A stretch of DNA of 64,000 nt from Molossus alvarezi (taxonomy: Eukaryota > Chordata > Mammalia > Chiroptera > Molossidae), in the NCBI GenBank assembly GCA_037176705.1, contig CM073893.1, forward strand, positions 29,797,182 to 29,861,181, written 5' to 3'. Below are positions 1 to 11,907 of this stretch, in pieces (within the stretch, counting starts at the first letter, position 1; every line of letters begins with the position of its first letter). A program made the translations under genes and the position numbers. A model generated the notes under the pieces. That model had not been told where the DNA came from and ran no database searches. It worked only from the letters and a program-made list of their open reading frames with translations.

Positions 1-504
1 CTCATTCATAACTTTAAAACAGATTATAAATAACATTTTCATCATTTCTTGTTAATATTATATTTAGAGAGTGTAAATTCAATATATTTTGCTTGATTTA
101 TTTTAATAAAAGTATAGCAGCAAGGTTAGGAATTTGATTTGTAAAAATTAATTATTAAAATGCTATAACATGAATGTTCTATTATGATTGAAACATCAGC
201 TACTTAAGCATATAAACAGTACAGAATGTCTTATTTACTCTGCAATGACACATTGATGATAGTCATACATGTTCATTTACTGGATGCTTAATTACCAGGA
301 AACTTTGCTTGGTAACTAGTCATAAGTTGAATTTTACCCATTGGTTTACTAGCAAAAGATGTTGAAACTGTAGGTTTTAAACACTAATCTATTTGTTTAT
401 ATCAATTTTATCTAAGAAAAACATTTATGTCTGTCAAATTTCAATAACAGAACTAATTTATAACATAATTAACATAAATTGAAAATAAAACTTCGAGAGC
501 AGTG
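1..504. other. AT-rich intergenic sequence, nothing assigned
   Basis: Very AT-rich DNA with stop codons in all frames. I recognise no repeat family, RNA gene or exon in it. Confidence 0.5.
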
Positions 505-745
505 ATTTTCTTTCTTTTTTATTTTTTATTCAATGTATTGGGGTGACATTGATTAATGATATTAGATAGGTTTCAAGTGTACAATTCTATAATGTGTCAT
601 CTGTATGTTGTATTGTATGTTCTCCAGCCCAAGTCAAGTCTTCTTCCATAACCTTTACCCACTCTTTACCCTTTTCTACCTTCTCCCACCCCCCTTTCTC
701 TCTGGTAATGACCATACTGTTGTCTAAATCTGTGAGATTTTTGTT
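505..745 (-). mobile_element. L1 3'-UTR remnant (minus strand)
   Basis: A T-rich start (poly(A) tail on the minus strand) is followed by the typical mammalian L1 3' end in reverse: 'gtattggggtgacattgatt', 'ttcaagtgtacaattctat' and 'accatactgttgtct'. The same block recurs at 24,240-24,490 in this window. It is 3'-UTR only, with no coding sequence, and is an old 5'-truncated insertion. Confidence 0.8.
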
Positions 746-1297
746 TGTTTGTTTAGAGGAAGGACAACCACTAAAGAAGATTTTTAATCCTAAAAATTTG
801 TCATTTCTCTGGAGTCTTAAATAATTCGACGTGCATGGCACAGTAGAAAAAATCCCATTTGTTTGTCTAAATGTTTACTTGAAAATGGTAATTTAAAATG
901 AACACCTCCTATAGTTATTCAGCGATTAGTTAAGATATTTTATTATGCAATTTGATTTAATGAGGTAGATTGCTGTCAGAACTAAAAGGCATTTTCAATT
1001 GTATGAATATGTCAATGTTTAAAATAGTCTGACAGCAATTAATGGAAAAATTAATAAAAGCTAAACTCATTGTGAATTTTCACAACATTTAAGTTATATT
1101 AAAATAAACATTTGAATTATGATTTGCTTTGATATCTTTTAGAAAATTAAGGAAATCTTATGACACTTCATATTTATTTAATGAATCTGAAATTTCTTAT
1201 ATATGTCAAATCTGTATCATTTTGACTTATAATAAATTAAGACATAAATTTTTAATTATATATTTTTTCAAATGCTTAATTACCTATATCTATATCT
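746..1297. other. AT-rich intergenic sequence, nothing assigned
   Basis: No recognisable repeat or coding signal. The 94-codon frame that starts at 1,129 runs into the SINE and has no family resemblance. Confidence 0.5.
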
Positions 1298-1515
1298 TTT
1301 TAAAATTCTTACCTGAAGATATTTTCCATTTATTTTCAGAGAGTGTGAAGGAGGGAGGGAAAGAGAGAGAGACATTGACTGGCTGCCTCCTGCACGACTT
1401 CAACCAGGGCTAGGGGCCTAACCACAGCTGAGGTATGTGCCCTTGACCAGAATTGAAACTGCAACTCTTTGTTCCACAACTGACACTCTAACCGCTGAGC
1501 CAAACCGGCCAGAGC
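1298..1515 (-). mobile_element. SINE, hairpin-tailed VES group (minus)
   Basis: Read on the minus strand it starts 'gctctggccggtttggctca', has a tRNA-like head, a CT-rich body and ends in the 3' hairpin ATCTT-CAGGT-AAGAAT before an A-rich tail. Possible imperfect target-site duplication: TAATTACCTATAT left, TAATTATTTATAT right. It is diverged, so an older copy. Confidence 0.85.
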
Positions 1516-2017
1516 TAATTATTTATATTTTAAAAACGAGGACATAAATTAATAAGGATAAATATATACAAAGACATTTTAAAAAATATTTCAGAGAATA
1601 TCTTGTATCTTCTTTTTAGTCAAATATTTGATTGTTTTAATTTTGCACATTTTGTTACATAATATTTATCTATTTCAATGATATACATTCAGAGTTGAGC
1701 ATATTATAATACAAAAAAAATCAAGCATCTAACTAATGGTTGACATGTGTCTGGCATCCAAATGGTGACTGAAGATTTCTGCAATTCCAGGTTAGACCAT
1801 ATTGAAATAAACTCAAGTTGGCAAATGCCTCCAGATAATGGACAGAAGTGAAAACAAAACTCAGCTAAGATAATGAATTGTTCATCTATGCATTTCTGCC
1901 ATGAATTATTGAGTAATAGGAGACATGAGAATGAATATGACATATTCCAGAGAGTCAAGGATATAAAATTCTTGCAAGGGAGTTTAAATATGTGCAGAAA
2001 TAACTAATATAAAGCAT
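1516..2017. other. Intergenic sequence, nothing assigned
   Basis: AT-rich. The minus-strand frame at 1,704-1,958 shows no domain or family signature. No repeat recognised. Confidence 0.45.
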
Positions 2018-2225
2018 TATTCAGTCCAAAATATTTATTGAGTCCTTATGTTGTGCCAGGAACCCATTAGACATGATTTCTGTCCTAAGGAAGAGGAACA
2101 ATGTGTATTATTAAAAAGTAAGTATTAAAAATAATGAATATTGATTCTGGTAGTACTGACAAACTATGTTTAACAGCAATGTTAAAATTTGAGCTGGACC
2201 TATAAAATGGAATAATAAATGAAAC
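2018..2225. repeat. Ancient mammalian interspersed repeat, family not assigned
   Basis: The sequence 'atttattgagtccttatg', 'tgtgccaggaaccc' and later 'atttgagctggacct' follows, with much decay, a common mammalian fossil repeat ('tattgagtgcctactatgtgccaggcac ...'). A weaker relative may lie at 12,885-13,000. I cannot name the family without a repeat library. Confidence 0.4.
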
Positions 2226-2824
2226 AGAAATTAGACCTTAGGAATACTATAGGCAAATATAAGAATATGAACACAGTCTAAGTTATGTTTGAGAAGTAAG
2301 TAGTAATCTACTTCAACAGAACACAGGGTATATATAGAGGGTGGGAGTGGAGGAGAAGGCAAAGACTTGGTAGTGATGAAGTCTTGGAAAACTTTAAATA
2401 TGAAGCTATGAGGCTTGGAATATTTACAATATTTGATGAACATTCAATAAACATGTTAGAGTGTGCATTGGTATAATTTGTCACAATAGAGTGAGGGAAT
2501 GAATAAAGTCAAGAATTATTATAAAATTATTTAGAAATGCAAATAAATAATAGTTAACAGAGCCCTAATCTCTGTTGACAATAATGAAAATGGAAGTTAA
2601 TTTATGGGCAAAAGAGATATTTTGCAAGAAGAAAAACATTTGATGACTAAATGTAAGTGAGTGGGCAGAGGTTCAAGTCAATATTCCCCTACATATAACT
2701 ATATATATGCTAATGGTACTATTTCCATTAAAACAAGAACTGAGGAGGGGAAAACATGTGTCTGAAGAAATATTTAAAAATAGATAAGCCTATCAGAAGT
2801 ATACTGTCAGGTGGTTATGAATGT
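2226..2824. other. Intergenic sequence, nothing assigned
   Basis: AT-rich, with no recognised repeat or coding region. Confidence 0.45.
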
Positions 2825-3037
2825 CATTTCTCTTGTGTCGAGAGAGAGAGAATGAGTATCTGGTGTCTCTCCCTTTCCTTGAAAGGACAGAAGTCCCATC
2901 CGATTAAGGCTCCACCCTTATGACCTCATTTAACATCAATTACCTCCTATAAGCCACACCTCCAAATACATCTGCACTGGGAGTTCCAGCTTCAACACAT
3001 ACGTTTTTTGAGGTGGGACAGAATTCATTCCATAACA
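2825..3037 (-). mobile_element. MLT1-like MaLR LTR fragment (minus)
   Basis: On the minus strand it begins with TGTTATGGAATGAATT and continues through 'ggaggtaattga', 'gaggtcataagggtggagcc' and 'gggacttctgtcctttcaag', the conserved landmarks of mammalian MLT1-type ERVL-MaLR LTRs. It covers roughly the first half of an LTR and fades out in the GA-rich part near 2,830. This is a non-autonomous, non-coding fossil. Confidence 0.7.
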
Positions 3038-3619
3038 GCAATATTTGAAAGTATGCGAGCAGAATTATGTATGGAATTTTGGACAATGAGAAGAGGAAAA
3101 TGCTTGGAGGATACATATTTGGAGAGGATGAGGTTGAAATACTTCACTCAAAGGGACAGGAAGAAGAAAGAGAGAAGAAGATAAACAAGACTACAGAATT
3201 ACATGGAAATGAAGAAAGGAAGACAATTCATAATGAAAAATGTCAAGAAATAATAAAACATGCTAAGATTTATATAAAAGTAATTACATTAGGCAATTAT
3301 TTAAGTGGATGGTAGTCAATAGTTTTAAAGGGGTGAGGGGAAATAGATGAGATGACAAAATCTTTTAAGATATTTAAAAAAATACTTTTTACATAATTAT
3401 GACAGCAGACACATTATGTAAGATTGTAAGAAAAGTGTGGATAAGAATAAGTTGAGGTATAAAAGATGTGACTCTCATTTGAGATGTATAACCATATATA
3501 TAATGTGTAAAATGTGAAAGTAAGGAGTGGAAGAACAAAAAAATCACTAATCATTATTCATTGCTTAACAAGAACAGATATTATAAAACGAATGAGGGTA
3601 TTAAGGGTATTAGAAGAAA
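3038..3619. other. Intergenic sequence, nothing assigned
   Basis: Purine-rich DNA holding an 82-codon frame at 3,067-3,315. That frame is rich in Lys and Glu because of the base composition and resembles no family I know. Confidence 0.45.
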
Positions 3620-4030
3620 ATAAAATTTAAAAAGGTGACAGCTACAAATTCACATGTACCCAGAAACAAGAAAATTGACCCCATAGTGATATTTACTTAA
3701 CACATTTGCAAACAAATATTATAGAAAATAATGTTAATTTCTACTAAAAAGAAAATAGAGGTCATAGAAAAATTCCAAATGTATGCTGCATTCAAGAGAC
3801 AAACCTTTAAATATGATATTAATAAAGATTGACAGTTATAAGGAGGGACAAACATGTGGCAAATATATGCAAATTAAAAGAAAGCAGATGTTGCTAACAT
3901 AACCTTCAACATTTTAGAGTTCACATCCAAAACATGAAGTAAAATAGAGAAGAAACTCCATAATGCTAAGGGTTACAGTTCATAATGAAGATATGTTAGG
4001 AATATTTATGCAAAATATTTTATTTATAAA
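3620..4030 (+). mobile_element. Old L1 ORF2 fossil, endonuclease part (+)
   Basis: Strongly decayed but collinear with the endonuclease segment of L1 ORF2: 'tatgctgcattcaagagac' matches the QETH region, then 'tggcaaatatatgcaaatt' and 'gcagatgttgctaac', then 'cataatgctaagggttacag' and 'aggaatatttatgca'. Many indels and no open frame. Compare 45,300-45,540 in L1-B. Confidence 0.5.
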
Positions 4031-4359
4031 ATAAAGTAAAATAAAAGATACACCACTTGGCCAATAAGTAAAAGAAGGAATGAGAGCTAATGGTTAACTC
4101 ACAGAAACCTAATATACACCTGCTTTTATGTATGTGGTCTTAGTCATCTAATAGGCTTATACCTCAATCCCTTAAGGATGCAAGGAAAGAGACAGGTCTT
4201 TTCCCAAACATAAATATTATCATGGCTAACCCTGCCTCTAATTGCCATTTTATGAGCTGCAAGCCATCCACTCCCACCTGACCTTACCAAGAGTTAGTTT
4301 AGTATCTCCACAATCATGAAGCCTGAACTGGTTACACAGACCAAAGGAAACCTTTTTTT

Positions 4360-4439
4360 AATTTTCTTTCTTTTTTTTTTTATCCTCACCCGAGGACATT
4401 TTTCCATTTTTTGTACAGATAGAGCGGGAGGGAGAGAGA

Positions 4440-4479
<40 letters not shown>

Positions 4480-4637
4480 TCGACGTGAAAGGGACACATC
4501 GAGTGGCTGCCACCCGCCCAACCAACCAGGGCCAGGGACTAACTGCAACCGAGGTACGGGCCCTTAGTGGGAACCGAACCTGGGTCTCTCTGGACCGCAG
4601 GCCGATGCTCTAACCACTGAGCCAAACCGGCCAGGGT
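4360..4637 (-). mobile_element. SINE, hairpin-tailed VES group, younger of a nested pair (minus)
   Basis: Full-length on the minus strand: it starts 'ccctggccggtttggctcag', has a B-box region, a long GA microsatellite at 4,434-4,474 and ends TGTCCTCGGGTGAGGATA plus poly(A). It is flanked by the direct repeat GGAAACCTTTTTT (4,346 and 4,638). It sits in the A-tail of the neighbouring older SINE. Confidence 0.92.
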
Positions 4638-4649
4638 GGAAACCTTTTT

Positions 4650-4881
4650 TTTAAATCCTCACCCAGGACAGTTTTCCATTTTTATTCAGATAAAGTGGGA
4701 GAGAGAGAGAGAGAGACAGAGAGAGAAACTTGAAAGGGACACATCCAGTGGTCCTCCCACACAACTCAACCAGGGCCAGTGACAAATCGCAACCGAGGTA
4801 CATGTTCTTGGCCGGAATCGAACCTTAGACTCATTGGTCTGTGGGCTGATGCTCTAACTTCTGAGCCAAACCTTCCAGGGC
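4650..4881 (-). mobile_element. SINE, hairpin-tailed VES group, older of a nested pair (minus)
   Basis: Same group as the preceding element, more diverged. It ends with the hairpin TCCTGGGTGAGGA. Its target-site duplication ACCAAAGGAAA lies at 4,340-4,350 and 4,882-4,892, so it spans the younger SINE. The order of insertion can therefore be read from the sequence. Confidence 0.9.
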
Positions 4882-4892
4882 ACCAAAGGAAA

Positions 4893-5240
4893 ACTTATAC
4901 TACATCACATTGCTATAGAATGGTAGGCTCTATTCATACCACAGAAGGACTGATGCGTTCCCAATAAAATTCACAATTTCACAACTGAGTCAGGCTCTGC
5001 TTCTGGAGTCTGAAATCTAGTGATCGTAGACCTATCTATGTGTGATGCTTTTACAATAAACAGAGGATTTGCAAACTTTCTACTGATCTTGTATTGATTC
5101 TATTTCCTCTATGACCACTCTAGTGTGTATGATACTTCCTTAATTCCTTTGTTTATAAACAGAGTGAATGTTCAGTAATTTAAAATTTTGATATGCTAGA
5201 AATAATCTCAATAAAAACAATAAATTAAAAAAAAAAAAAA
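4893..5240. other. Intergenic sequence with a poly(A) tract
   Basis: No repeat family recognised. It ends in an A15 run at 5,227-5,241 that could be the tail of an unrecognised old retroposon. Confidence 0.4.
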
Positions 5241-5254
5241 AGAATGAAACTTGA

Positions 5255-5474
5255 GCCCTAGCTTGTGTGGTTCAGTTGGTTGTAATCCTATGCACCAGGA
5301 GGTCACGGGTTTGATTCTTGGTCAAGGCATATACCTAGGTTGTGGGTTGGATCCCAGGTTGGGGTGCATATGGGAGGCAACTGCTTGATATATTTCTCAC
5401 ATAGATGTTTCTCTCTCTCCATTTCTCCCTCTCTAAAATTAACATACAAATAAGTAAATAAAAATTTAAAAAGG
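5255..5474 (+). mobile_element. VES SINE (+)
   Basis: Starts 'gccctagcttgtgtggttca', contains the B-box-like 'gggtttgattcttgg' and a CT-rich 3' region ending 'ctctctaaaattaac' and an A-rich tail. Probable imperfect duplication GAAACTTGA / GAAATTTGA on either side. Diverged copy without the 3' hairpin. Confidence 0.85.
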
Positions 5475-5909
5475 AAATTTGAAATAAACTTTGATCAATA
5501 CCATGTAATACTTTTATGTTTTATTAATATGTAACACTGATTACATTTGTTACATTTACTGAATACTTGTAAAAATTCTTAAAATGACACAAGAAAATTT
5601 AGAGCAGTTTTTTTTTTTTTTTGGAATTAAGAAACTATCTCCACCAGCTATTTTCTCCCCAAATCAGAAATTTTTATTTCCCTGGAATCTTCAAAAATAA
5701 TTTTTGGAGTCCAACGCTCAAAAACAATCCCAATGGCCAGGGATGAAGGATGTGTTTCTACCTAGAGGGAGGAAGAAGGACACCAAGTGGAGGGAAAAAA
5801 ATAACAAATGTCCAATATGTACAGCAAATTTCACTTTGCTCTTAACTACAGTCATTGTTGTAAATGATTTGAAATATTTACTGAACAAGAAGATTTTGAG
5901 ATTTACCTC

Positions 5910-6022
5910 GTTACAAGGTAATTCTTCCTACACTTTTAAAGAAAAATGATGTCAGTGATTTTTAAATAGTTACAAAAATTTGTAAACAGTAATTCAAAAA
6001 TTTGATAATATATTAATCAAAG
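5910..6022 (+). repeat. 113-bp direct duplication, copy 1
   Basis: From GTTACAAGGTAATTCTTCCT to 'gataatatattaatc' this block recurs at 6,501-6,613 with roughly eight differences. The flanks do not match. It contains no known repeat that I can name. Confidence 0.85.
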
Positions 6023-6500
6023 GCACATGCAGGTCCCTCTAGAGCTGGAGGTATACTCAAGAAAGTGGTGCTTCTCCGTGGCTCCACCCTGGCCCACCTG
6101 CTCCATGACTCTCCTTCACTTTCTGTACTGGCTCTACAAGCAACTTTGAATCTCATCTTTTACAGAAACTGAGACTCTTTTAAAACATGGATACAAAATA
6201 ATGCTTCTCACAGTGATCTGTGTCCATTTCTGACTGACTAAATTGGAAATACTGCTGTAGTCTAAACCAAACACATAGATCAATGTATTTTATATTTTAT
6301 CTAGAAATGTACATAGTTTTGTCATTTCAGATCCAAATGTTTAATGGATGAGGGACTTTGTATATTTTTTGTAATAAGGCTAAGGGGTATAATAATTAAT
6401 CATGAATAAAAACGTAATGTGTGCTAATGAAAACAAACAAACAAAAAGTGTCAAAGAGTTTCTACATCTCCATGCAAAAAAAGCAACAAAGTGAGATGTT

Positions 6501-6613
6501 GTTACAAGGTAATTCTTCCTAAACTTTTTAAGAAAAATGATGCCAGTGATCTTCAAATAGTTGCAAAAAATTTGTAAACAGTAATTCAAAAACTTGATAA
6601 TATATTAATCAGA
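6501..6613 (+). repeat. 113-bp direct duplication, copy 2
   Basis: Partner of 5,910-6,022, same orientation, 591 bp downstream. It directly abuts an L1-like fossil. Confidence 0.85.
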
Positions 6614-7010
6614 AAGAGAATTCTACAATCAGATTCTTTCATGAATACTGTAGCAAATATTCTAAACAAAATATTAACAAACATCTTAGCAGCACATTAA
6701 AATAATTAGACATAAAGGCCAATTAGGCTTTATTTTAGGGCTGCCAAGATGTTTCTGTGCTAAGAAAGCTACCAATGTAGGTTATCATTTAAAAATCATA
6801 AAAAAAATAAAATATTATCCCCACACATATTGAAAAGTACTTGGAAAAAAAAAAAGAAACTATAGTTCTTCTTAGTTTTTAAATATCATAAATATCAACG
6901 ATAACAAAATAGATGGCTGTGTCCTTAAAATGATTAAATATATCTCTCTCATACCCAAAGACAGCATCGTGCATAATATGCATCTCTATATTATCTATAA
7001 AGAGTTTTCA
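6614..7010 (+). mobile_element. Old L1 ORF2 fossil, reverse-transcriptase part (+)
   Basis: Decayed but in L1 order: 'gcaaatattctaaacaaaat', 'aacaaacatcttagcagcac', 'aaaggccaattaggcttta' (the '[12 protein letters not shown]' region) and, further on, 'tctctcatacccaaagacagc'. There are indels throughout and no open frame. It represents only a part of the RT domain. Confidence 0.5.
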
Positions 7011-7239
7011 GAACATATAAGAAAAAAAGAGCAGCATAATAATAGAAACGGAGTTAAAAAAAATAGCATACATAATTCATCTAATGGGAGGAGTAGATGG
7101 TGATCACCCATGCAAATTAGAGGCATAACTCCAATTTACAAATAGATACATTACATATAATTAGCCAGAGTGAAATGAGATAAAATGATGAATATGTGAT
7201 ATTTAAATTGTACCTATTTATCATTATCCATTTCAACAC

Positions 7240-7430
7240 TTTCTCCTCCAAATCTTGGTGTATTTTTTACAGACTTTATCAACTTCTGACATGTTATATA
7301 ATGTAAGTTTTAAATAATATTCCCAGTCTGCTTTTCCAGTTAGAATGCAAGGTTCATGATGGCAAGGCCTTGTGCATGCTTTCTTCAGATGTAGTACAGT
7401 TGCTCAATAAACATGTGCAGATGACTGAAT
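7240..7430 (+). mobile_element. L2 3'-end remnant (+)
   Basis: 'agaatgcaaggttcatgatggcaaggcc' followed by 'gtagtacagttgctcaataaacatgtgcagatgactgaat' follows the conserved LINE-2 3' end (gene-desert-typical fossil). Short and decayed. Confidence 0.55.
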
Positions 7431-9795
7431 AATAATTAAGATGTAAACACAAATTTTATTATAGTTAGGGAAGCCATTTTAATGAACGCAAATGAACCCC
7501 TCATAGGTTACATCTATAATAATTATTTTATACAATTCTATTTTTATTTCATAAAATTATTATGATCTAGTTAGATATAAATAGATGACCTATGAAGAGT
7601 AACTTTAGCTTAAAATTTCTTACATGAGTCTCAGAAATAACATTTTGAAATTAAAATATAACAACTGCTTATTGTTAAGAAAAAACATTATTTATTAGTA
7701 TTCTATCATGCAAGTTAAATTACAGGCATTATTTTTGCTGATTTAAATCTTCACATTATATGCATTTTATATTTCTAGATCCTACCACCTATAATCAATT
7801 TAAGTTGCTGCACTATTCACTTCATACATATTTTTGTTTCCTTTTTATATTTTTATTATTAGAGTAATATTATTTCAAACATTGATTGAGACAAATTTTC
7901 CATCTATTCATATTCTTTGAACAGTTTTCTTTTTCTAAAGTAGCAAATGCATTAAAAAAATTGAACTGTTTTCTCAAAGTATCACATTTCTTTTTGCTAA
8001 TGAAAAGTAACACTTTGCCTTGGTATTGCAGTATTCAAATATTTTATTTTTAAGGATACCCTCCTTCAAGATGAGATTCATAGGGAAATGGCCATATGTT
8101 ATTTTCCACATTATAGGTAAAGTATGTTTCCTTAATAAGAAAAATATACTCAACTTTATATAATTATATTCATAAAAAATATTGGTAGTGTTATTCTTCT
8201 GACTTCCTCCAAACATTCCAAAAAGAACCCCACAAAAACTGCATACCACTGGATGCCTCTATGTCATATTACATATCAAATGCATAAAATGTCTCTTAAA
8301 TTTTTTTTAAGTTTATTGTTATTTCAAAATTATAAATATTTATATTTTGAGTAAAAAGAAACTAATATTTTACTATTTTATAATAAAACAAAATGTGTTG
8401 ATGTCTCTATAATAATGAAAACAAAGCATCAGTGTAGCAGATATTACTTTATATTTATTTAGCTAAATAGAAAGTCATCATGTAAAAATCATTCCATGTG
8501 AATTTTATTTTGCTTTTTATAGAGATAATCAGACAATTGAAAGAGCATAAGTTGAGGTCAATATTTTTTCAGTGAATATTTTAGGTAACTCATAAGCTTT
8601 ATAACACCAATAACATTTAAGATGCAGATAATAGAAATTCAATTATAATTGTAGAGAATGATGGGTATTGGTTAATTAAGTTACTTAAATTTATTTTGCA
8701 TTTCTGTGTAAGTCACAGCAGAAAACGACATCATCATTGTACAAAATTTTCAGGGAAATACACAAAAGGGCTAACATATGAAATCATCAGTATTTTAAAA
8801 TAAAAACACAGAAGGATCACTCTCTAACTAAAACCCCTCAAATGATAGGGAGAAAACTTAAGAAATGTGATGTACATTTTTAAATGGTGAATATAAATCA
8901 AACATTGGGTCTTTGAGTCTGTGTACTGCTCCAAATTTAAACTTGACTTTATCATTTAAATAAAATCAATTGTTTTGAGGGACAATTTTTAAACCAATAT
9001 GTGTTAACTCATGCTCAGTATATTTAAATTTTATATTTTTTACATCAAAAGTGATTGTAATATATAGTTTACCTGATTATTTGTTTGAGGATAAGTAAAT
9101 TTGCTACAATGTCTTGCCCTCTTTACCTACTTCTATAAAATACTTTATTGTATTTAACTAATTATTTTCCAGAAGACATCCACTTTCTAAGAAATTCTAA
9201 CATAAACATATTCAGGAGATGTGAAACCAATATGAAGCCTAACTGAATAATGATCCAGGATCACCCTAGTATCATACATATACACACTTGAGATCAGTTC
9301 TGTCTTGACATATAATCAGTCCAGACTTGGTCTTCAAATGAATAGTTAACCATACTCTCCCTTGCAGCATTTTGCATTAATTCTTCACCACACAGATAAA
9401 ATTAGCAAAGTATATCATCAACATCATTACTATTATCTAAATGTGTTAGCATCAATAAAAATAGATCCTGAATGTGACACTATTTTTATAAACAAAATAT
9501 TGCATTCATCTCTGACTCAAATGTTGCATTTTAAAAACAAAAACAAAATACCCCTCCCATAAAAAAGAAGTTTTTACTTAGCCATTAGAATTAGATTAAA
9601 ATATCCAAAATATATTACTAGCTTACTACCTGCTTTAAAATTAATGTAGAACATAGAATACATGCTAAGAAAATTCAATATATATTAGCATAAATGATTT
9701 TCTTCTCTTTCTTTTAATTATTAAATGATCAGATGGTTCAGATTGGTGGTATATTTTAACTACATTAATTGTTTCAAAAGTTTAAGATTCTTACT
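7431..9795. other. 2.4 kb AT-rich sequence, nothing assigned
   Basis: No SINE, L1 or LTR landmark recognised and no plausible exon. The frames at 7,974-8,249 (minus) and 9,362-9,562 (plus) look random. Confidence 0.45.
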
Positions 9796-10013
9796 TCCCT
9801 TCCTCCTTCTCAGCTTCTTTCCTCTCTCCTCCCTCCCTCCCTCCCTCCCTCCCTCCCTCCCTTCCTTCCTTCCTTCCTTCCTTCCTTCCTTCCTTCCTTC
9901 CTTCCTTCCTTCCCTCCCTCCCTCCCTCCCTCCTTTCCTTCCTCCCTCCTTCTCCCTCTCTCTCTCCCTTTCTCCCTTCCTTCTCTCTCTTTCTTTCTCT
10001 TTCCATACCCCTT
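9796..10013. repeat. Polypyrimidine tract with (CCTT)n and (CCCT)n
   Basis: An almost pure pyrimidine strand of about 218 bp: CCCT repeats (9,829-9,860), about twelve CCTT units (9,860-9,912), CCCT again, then a mixed CT tail. The reading frames through it (plus-strand Pro-Ser-Leu, minus-strand Arg-Glu-Gly-Lys) are products of the repeat and not genes. Confidence 0.97.
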
Positions 10014-10494
10014 CTCTTAAAAACAGTATTTTTCTTATCTGAATGGAAAAGCAGGGCCAGCTACAGAATTTTTTCTCCACTTAAGGGAAAGGACAGAGCC
10101 ATTCCTCCTTTGCTATTGATGTGTTAGTTGTACAAATAATTTTTGCTTCTCTTTCATTACTAACAACCTGGTCATATGACCATATTTATATGTTAAGAAG
10201 GCTTGAAAATATCTTTTCTATCTATCAGCCATGTGACCAGCTAACACTGTACTACTAAGGAAGAGAGACAAAATTGATTTTGGGAGGTAATAACATGATT
10301 ACCACGATTTGTAACTGAAAAAGAAAATGCATTATAAATATTTTTTTTCTTCTTTTTAATTCTATATATAGCAGGGACAAACATTAGGTGATTAAATGTC
10401 TTATTTTAAACATAAATTATGAGCTTATGGATCAATATTTTGTCCATTAGAGCATAAATATTTGTAACATATTTATACTTATTGAAATATTATC
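10014..10494. other. Intergenic sequence, nothing assigned
   Basis: No recognisable feature. Confidence 0.45.
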
Positions 10495-10630
10495 TAGAAA
10501 GACAAGTACCATATGATTCCCCTTATTTGTGGAACATAAGGAAGAAAATAAGCTGTCAACCAAAAGAGGTCCAGAGTCATGGAAGTACAGAATAGACTGA
10601 CAATCATATGGGTACCTGTGACCCAATATT
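10495..10630 (+). mobile_element. L1 3'-end remnant (+)
   Basis: 'gtaccatatgattcccctta', 'ttgtggaacataaggaag' and 'acagaatagactgacaatc' line up with the end of ORF2 and early 3'-UTR of L1-A (39,365-39,470). About 130 bp survive. Confidence 0.7.
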
Positions 10631-11907
10631 TTTATTCTGCTTCTCTCAGAATAACTAGTTTGAAACTAAAACTTTATTGAAATTTCTGAACACAAAGTAA
10701 TTGATATAATTTTAATATTTAATTATTTCTTAAATATACACTGTACTAAGGTTACTCATCAAAACCAAAATCTGAACACTTGGACATTTGATAGGCTATA
10801 TTTAATTCCAAATGTATTACTCTTAAAGCAAAATGGACAGTGATGACAATGAAAGAAGAAAATAACTATGTATATATTTTTCAGGTTCTTGGAAATGTTG
10901 TTAAGGGAATATTTATTGTTTCTATAGGCCACAAAGTAGATGGAAGATGGCAATTAAAATCTACATTTTACAATTTATGTTATGATAAAATACTCATGTT
11001 GAACTCAATCTACCATTTTCTATTCTAGTGTTAAATAAAAACTATAAATCTTCTATCTTGTAGCATTTTAATCATAACTATATTCCTTGAATCAAATTAC
11101 TTCTTTTTTTTCTGAAAGTGGATAACAATAATGAAACAATATTTTTTAAAAAGGGAACCATTAAATTACTTAAAAAGTAGGACACTGTGAACTTCGAATG
11201 TTTTTAAGTGCAAGGTTGAGTCAGAAAACAATAGATGCCTGATGAATTACATTCTAAAGTTTTCTTTAAATTACTCATATTATTAAGTTATGTCTGCTTA
11301 GTACTTTGAAGGAAAAGATTTTTGTCCTACAAAAATATTAAGCTTTAGAAAACAAAATTGCATTCATCTACATAATCATCTCTCTAGGTCTTTAGCAATT
11401 ACATCTGATGCACACATTATGTCTCTGCAATACAAATATCCATTTTCTTGATTCAAAACACCCTTGATTGCAAATGCCAAAGTTGGTATATGGTGGTTCA
11501 TTAGTTGGAGCAAGCATATCACTGTCAATATGATTGTTTTTCTAAGTAATAGTTTGATACTTCCTAAATAACTAGAACTTCTGCTTTTTTTTTTTTTTTT
11601 ACTTAAAGCAATAAAATAATGCAGGCTGAGCATATTGGTAAAAAAGAAATTTTTGAATTTCATATATGACATATTTATATATGTGTTATTCTTTTGAAAT
11701 TACACTGAATAAAATATAATAACCTTTGGTTAAAATAACATTTAAATGAGCTAGCTTGTCAAGTAGTAGAAAAACACACATTATTATTTGTACACTAAAA
11801 GGAATATTATGATTAAAATAATAAATATTGCAATTTTAAAATGATCTTTTACTGATAAAATAATTTATCTTAGGTATAGATATTAGCTTTAATAAATATC
11901 GTGTCAA
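10631..11907. other. Intergenic sequence, nothing assigned
   Basis: AT-rich. Frames of 62-98 codons (10,840-11,028 plus; 11,376-11,672 minus) have no family signature. A T18 run lies at about 11,586-11,600. Confidence 0.45.

Noticed and set aside
5255..5330. SINE heads as tRNA genes
   Set aside because: They have A- and B-box-like blocks but no complete cloverleaf or acceptor stem and continue into CT-rich SINE bodies.
9725..10080. Pro-Ser-Leu-rich and Arg-Glu-Gly-Lys-rich frames of about 105 codons on both strands
   Set aside because: They are the translation of the CCTT/CCCT simple repeat.
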